From assembly GCF_013177695.1 (NCBI RefSeq), contig NZ_WOEY01000096.1, forward strand, positions 1 through 64,000: a stretch of 64,000 bases of DNA, in the 5' to 3' direction. The notes under the pieces are model-generated. The model made no database searches, had not been told where the DNA came from, and saw nothing but the letters and a program-made list of their open reading frames with translations. This document shows, in pieces, positions 60,848 through 64,000 of the stretch. The stretch comes from Paraburkholderia solitsugae. GTDB taxonomy: Bacteria; Pseudomonadota; Gammaproteobacteria; Burkholderiales; Burkholderiaceae. Position numbers and translations under genes: made by a program. Position 1 is the stretch's first letter. Every line of letters starts with the position of its first letter.

Positions 60848-63800
60848 TCAGTTCCCCGTATGCGTCGTGCCGGACGGCGCAGGCGGCTCGCGCTCGTCGT
60901 CGCGCACTCTGAACGATGTGGCGTACAGGGCCGGCAGATAGAACAGCGTGAGAATGGTCGCGCTCGTAATGCCGCCCATCAGCGCAGTGGCCATCGGGCC
61001 GAAAAAGTTCGAGCGCAATAGCGGAATCAGCGCGAGCACGGCGGCCGCCGCGGTGAGCGTGATTGGCCGGAAGCGCCGCACCGTCGCGCCGACGATCGCG
61101 TCGAAGCGCTTATGTCCCGCGGCAATGTCCTGCTCGATCTGATCCACCAGAATGACCGAGTTGCGCATGATGATGCCGAACATGGCGATCACCCCGAGCA
61201 TCGCGACGAAGCCAAATGGCTGGCCGAACAGCAGCAGCGTGATGACCACGCCGATCAGGCCGAGCGGCGCGGTCATCACCACCATCAGCACGCGTGCGAA
61301 ACTCTGCAACTGGACCATCAGGAGCACCAGTACGGCGATGATCATGATCGGCATCTGCGCATTGATCGATGTCTGCCCCTTGCCGCTTTCCTCGACCGAG
61401 CCGCCGATTTCGATCCGGTAGCCGACCGGCAGCGTGCCGCGAATCTGGCTGAGCGCTTTGTCGACCGCATGCGTGACGTCGATCCCTTGCGCGCCAGGGG
61501 CGACGTCGGACTGCACGGTGATGGTGGGTTGCCTGTCGCGTTCCCAGATCACGCCGTATTCGAGGTCGTTACGTAGATGACCGAGCGTGCCGAGCGGCAC
61601 CGGGCCGTTCGGCGTCGGCATCGCCAGTGTGAGGAGCTTCGAGGGGTCGACGCGTTCCGCTTTGGGCGCGCGCAGATCGACGCTGATCAGCTTGTCGCGC
61701 TCGCGATACTGCGTGACGGTGTAGCCGGAGAGCGTCATTGCGAGGAAGCTCGAAATGTCGCCGGAGGTCACACCGAGTTCGCGTGCCTTCTTCTGATCGA
61801 CTTCGAAGCGCACCGAGCGTTCGGCGGGCTCGTCCCAGTCGAACTGGACGTTGCGGGTGCCGCCGTCGGCGCGCATGGTCGCGGCGACGCGCTCGGCGAT
61901 CGAACGCACGGTGGCGATATCGTCGCCGCTCACTCGGAACTGCACGGGATAGCCGACTGGCGGCCCATTCTCGAGGCGCGACAGGCGAGTGCGGATCGCC
62001 GGAAAGTTGTTGCGCAATTCCGGTTCGAGCCATTGCGCGAGCTTCTCGCGATCTTTCACGGACTTCGCCGTGATCACGAACTGCGCGAAATTGGGCTGCG
62101 GCAATTGCTGATCGAGCGGCAGATAGAAGCGCGGCGCACCGGTGCCGACGAAATCCACCGTATGATCGATCTCCGGACGGCCCACCAGGGCTTTTTCCAA
62201 CCGATCCGCTTGCCGCAATGTCGCTTCGAACGATGCGCCTTCGGGTAAGCGCACATCCACCAGTAACTCGGGACGGTCCGAGCTCGGGAAGAATTGCTGC
62301 GGCACCAACGTGAAGCCGGCCATGGCCAGAATGAACAGCACGACGGTGATCGCCAGCACGACGAAACGCCGCTCGATGCACCAACCGATCCAGCCACGCA
62401 GCCGCTTATAGAAACGGGTGTCGTAGATATCGTGTTCGTGATCTTCCGCTTCGTTTTCCTGACGTTTGCGTTCCGGCAGCATGTGATAGCCGAGCAGCGG
62501 AATCAGCACCACAGCGGCGAGCCACGACGCGATCAGCGCGATCGCCGACACCTCGAAGATCGAGCGCGTGTATTCGCCAGTGCTCGACTTCGCCAAAGCA
62601 ATCGGCAGGAAGCCGGACACGGTCACGAGCGTCCCGGTCAGCATCGGAAAGGCGGTACTGGTGTACGCAAAGGCTGCGGCGCGCGTGCGGCTCCAGCCTT
62701 GCTCGAGCTTCACCGACATCATTTCGACCGCGATGATCGCGTCGTCCACCAATAGCCCTAAAGCGAGCACCAGCGTCCCCAGCGACACCTTGTGCAGCCC
62801 GATGTCGAACAGATACATGCACAACGCCGTGACGGCGAGCACGACAGGTATCGAGATCACGACCACCATGCCGGTGCGCACGCCCAGCGACAGAAGGCTG
62901 ACCACCAGCACGATCGCAATCGCCTCGGCGACGGCTTCGAGAAAATCGTCGACAGAACGTGCGACCGCGTTCGGCATGCTCGACACTTCGACCAGGTGCA
63001 AACCGACGGGCAGGGAGGCCCGCAGCGTGACCATCTGCTGATCGAGCGCTTTGCCCAGACGAATCACATCGCCGCCCGGCTGCATCGTGACGCCGATGCC
63101 GAGCACCGCCTTGCCGCCGGAGCGCATTTGCGTGGCGACCGGATCGTCGTAGCCGCGCTTGATGGTCGCGATGTCGCCGAGACGGAACGAGCGGTTGTTG
63201 ATCCGAATCAGCGTGTCGGCGAGCGCGTTGACGTCCTTGAACTGACCGGTGGGGCGCACGAACACGCGGTCGTCGGTGGTGGTCAGCGTGCCCGCTGGCG
63301 AGACGCTGTTCTGTGAATTGATGGCCTGGCCCAGTTGCTGCGGCGAGATGCCAAGACGTGTGAGTTGCGTGTTGGCGATCTCGATGTAGATGTGCTGATT
63401 CGGATCGCCGAAATAATCGACCTTGCCGACACCCGGCACACGCAGCAGCACGGTGCGTAACTGGTCCGCGTAATCGTGTAGTTGCGCGGCGGAAAAGCCG
63501 TCGCCCTCGAGCGTGTAGATGTTGGTGTAGACGTCGCCGAATTCGTCGTTGAAGAACGGGCCTTGAATGCCTGGCGGCAAGGTCGCCGCGATATCGCCGA
63601 CTTTCTTGCGCACCTGATACCAGGTTTCGGGTACGTCCTTGACCGGCGCGGAGTCTTTCATCGAGAAGAACATCAGCGATTCGCCGGGGCGCGAGTAACT
63701 GCGCACGAAATCAATGGCGGGCGTTTCCTGCAACTTCCGGCCGATGCGGTCGGTGACCTGTTCCTGCACCTGGCGCGCGGTCGCGCCGGGCCAGAAGGTC

Positions 63801-63970
63801 TGGATCACCACGACGCGGAACGTGAAGGGTGGATCTTCGGATTGGGCGAGGCGGGTATAGGCGAGGACGCCGAACGCGGTAGCGAGCGCGATCAGGAAGA
63901 CGACCAGCGCCTGATGACGCAGCGCCCATGCGGACAGGTTGAAGCGTCCTTCTTCATGCGTGGTGCTCAT
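60848..63970 (-). CDS. RND efflux transporter permease
   Basis: 1040 residues, full length. 12 helices and two large periplasmic loops. The helix-4 aspartate pair is LGLLVDDAIIAVEMM (about 405-420). In helix 10 the usual lysine of AcrB-type pumps is replaced by an arginine in MFGIIMRNSVILVDQ, as in TriC/NolG-like members. The start at 63970 has GAGGACTT upstream and overlaps the adaptor stop by 4 nt (ATGA). Exports hydrophobic compounds or metals; the sequence leans toward the small-molecule group but is not decisive. Confidence 0.93.
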   Translation of the reverse strand: MSTTHEEGRFNLSAWALRHQALVVFLIALATAFGVLAYTRLAQSEDPPFTFRVVVIQTFWPGATARQVQEQVTDRIGRKLQETPAIDFVRSYSRPGESLMFFSMKDSAPVKDVPETWYQVRKKVGDIAATLPPGIQGPFFNDEFGDVYTNIYTLEGDGFSAAQLHDYADQLRTVLLRVPGVGKVDYFGDPNQHIYIEIANTQLTRLGISPQQLGQAINSQNSVSPAGTLTTTDDRVFVRPTGQFKDVNALADTLIRINNRSFRLGDIATIKRGYDDPVATQMRSGGKAVLGIGVTMQPGGDVIRLGKALDQQMVTLRASLPVGLHLVEVSSMPNAVARSVDDFLEAVAEAIAIVLVVSLLSLGVRTGMVVVISIPVVLAVTALCMYLFDIGLHKVSLGTLVLALGLLVDDAIIAVEMMSVKLEQGWSRTRAAAFAYTSTAFPMLTGTLVTVSGFLPIALAKSSTGEYTRSIFEVSAIALIASWLAAVVLIPLLGYHMLPERKRQENEAEDHEHDIYDTRFYKRLRGWIGWCIERRFVVLAITVVLFILAMAGFTLVPQQFFPSSDRPELLVDVRLPEGASFEATLRQADRLEKALVGRPEIDHTVDFVGTGAPRFYLPLDQQLPQPNFAQFVITAKSVKDREKLAQWLEPELRNNFPAIRTRLSRLENGPPVGYPVQFRVSGDDIATVRSIAERVAATMRADGGTRNVQFDWDEPAERSVRFEVDQKKARELGVTSGDISSFLAMTLSGYTVTQYRERDKLISVDLRAPKAERVDPSKLLTLAMPTPNGPVPLGTLGHLRNDLEYGVIWERDRQPTITVQSDVAPGAQGIDVTHAVDKALSQIRGTLPVGYRIEIGGSVEESGKGQTSINAQMPIMIIAVLVLLMVQLQSFARVLMVVMTAPLGLIGVVITLLLFGQPFGFVAMLGVIAMFGIIMRNSVILVDQIEQDIAAGHKRFDAIVGATVRRFRPITLTAAAAVLALIPLLRSNFFGPMATALMGGITSATILTLFYLPALYATSFRVRDDEREPPAPSGTTHTGN

Positions 63971-64000
63971 GAAGCGAAGTCCTCGGGATGCAGCGGCGGG
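63967..64000 (-). CDS. C-terminal end of an RND membrane-fusion (adaptor) protein, partial
   Basis: The frame read from the right edge gives PPLHPEDFAS then TGA, overlapping the permease start (ATGA). A 4-nt overlap with a permease in adaptor-permease-outer-membrane order is standard. Only ten residues are in the window, so the assignment rests on position. Confidence 0.5.
   Translation of the reverse strand, partial: PPLHPEDFAS

Overview
The window looks like chromosomal DNA of a Paraburkholderia/Burkholderia-type betaproteobacterium. The evidence is uniformly high GC, AGGAG-type ribosome sites, many aromatic-acid and steroid-type catabolic genes under LysR/GntR/AraC/LuxR control, LysE exporters, cytoplasmic and Cache chemoreceptors, and efflux genes of the kind common there. 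The species assignment is inference. No rRNA, tRNA or CRISPR array was seen.

Layout. 1-180 is the start of an IS630-type transposase running off the left edge. 387-15608 is a catabolic island. It has a Rieske oxygenase resembling 3-ketosteroid 9-alpha-hydroxylase, a six-gene minus-strand operon (SDR, DUF1302, DUF1329, hydratase, acylating aldehyde dehydrogenase, aldolase) and a divergent plus-strand operon (meta-cleavage hydrolase, SDR, ketosteroid isomerase with all three catalytic residues, gamma-carbonic-anhydrase-like protein), plus LuxR-solo and AraC regulators. Together these give ring hydroxylation, C-C hydrolysis and the complete lower meta-cleavage route, but no extradiol dioxygenase is present. 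A 17-bp motif, ATCGTC-N4-CRGACTA, recurs upstream of the oxygenase, upstream of DUF1302 and in the divergent promoter, and is a candidate shared operator.

16269-31184 holds organic-acid genes: DUF3830, a broken MFS gene with an intact small partner, an MHS transporter divergent from a GntR regulator, then TPP enzyme, formyl-CoA transferase (Frc), FAA hydrolase and a PntB-like membrane fragment, followed by LysR, OxlT-type MFS, LysR, aldehyde dehydrogenase and a ketopantoate-reductase-like gene. Frc plus a TPP lyase plus an aldehyde dehydrogenase could form an alpha-oxidation (2-hydroxyacyl-CoA cleavage) module.

31449-41121 is mixed housekeeping: two LysE exporters, a lipoprotein, an IMPACT/YigZ protein, a small gene directly behind a near-consensus LexA box, TetR/GST, a GGDEF protein, an FtsI-like transpeptidase and a TRIC channel. 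41121-48224 carries two chemoreceptors separated by a long palindromic repeat, then a hydrolase/Baeyer-Villiger monooxygenase pair with a TetR regulator. 49162-56465 carries a TPR protein, PspA, an RHH protein, PBP1A and an LpxL-like acyltransferase. 59329-64000 is an RND efflux operon.

The most unusual structure is a ~0.9-1 kb intergenic element present three times (about 2535-3571, 42845-43729 and 56505-58882). Each copy has ~300-bp inverted arms containing strong hairpins that keep base pairing through compensatory changes, around a variable core. The core of the first copy is inverted relative to the second although the outer arms are in the same order. The third copy carries a 1471-bp IS66-family element inserted exactly in a hairpin loop with an 8-bp target duplication. 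Perfect hexanucleotide arrays (4-14 units of five different sequences) also recur in intergenic DNA.
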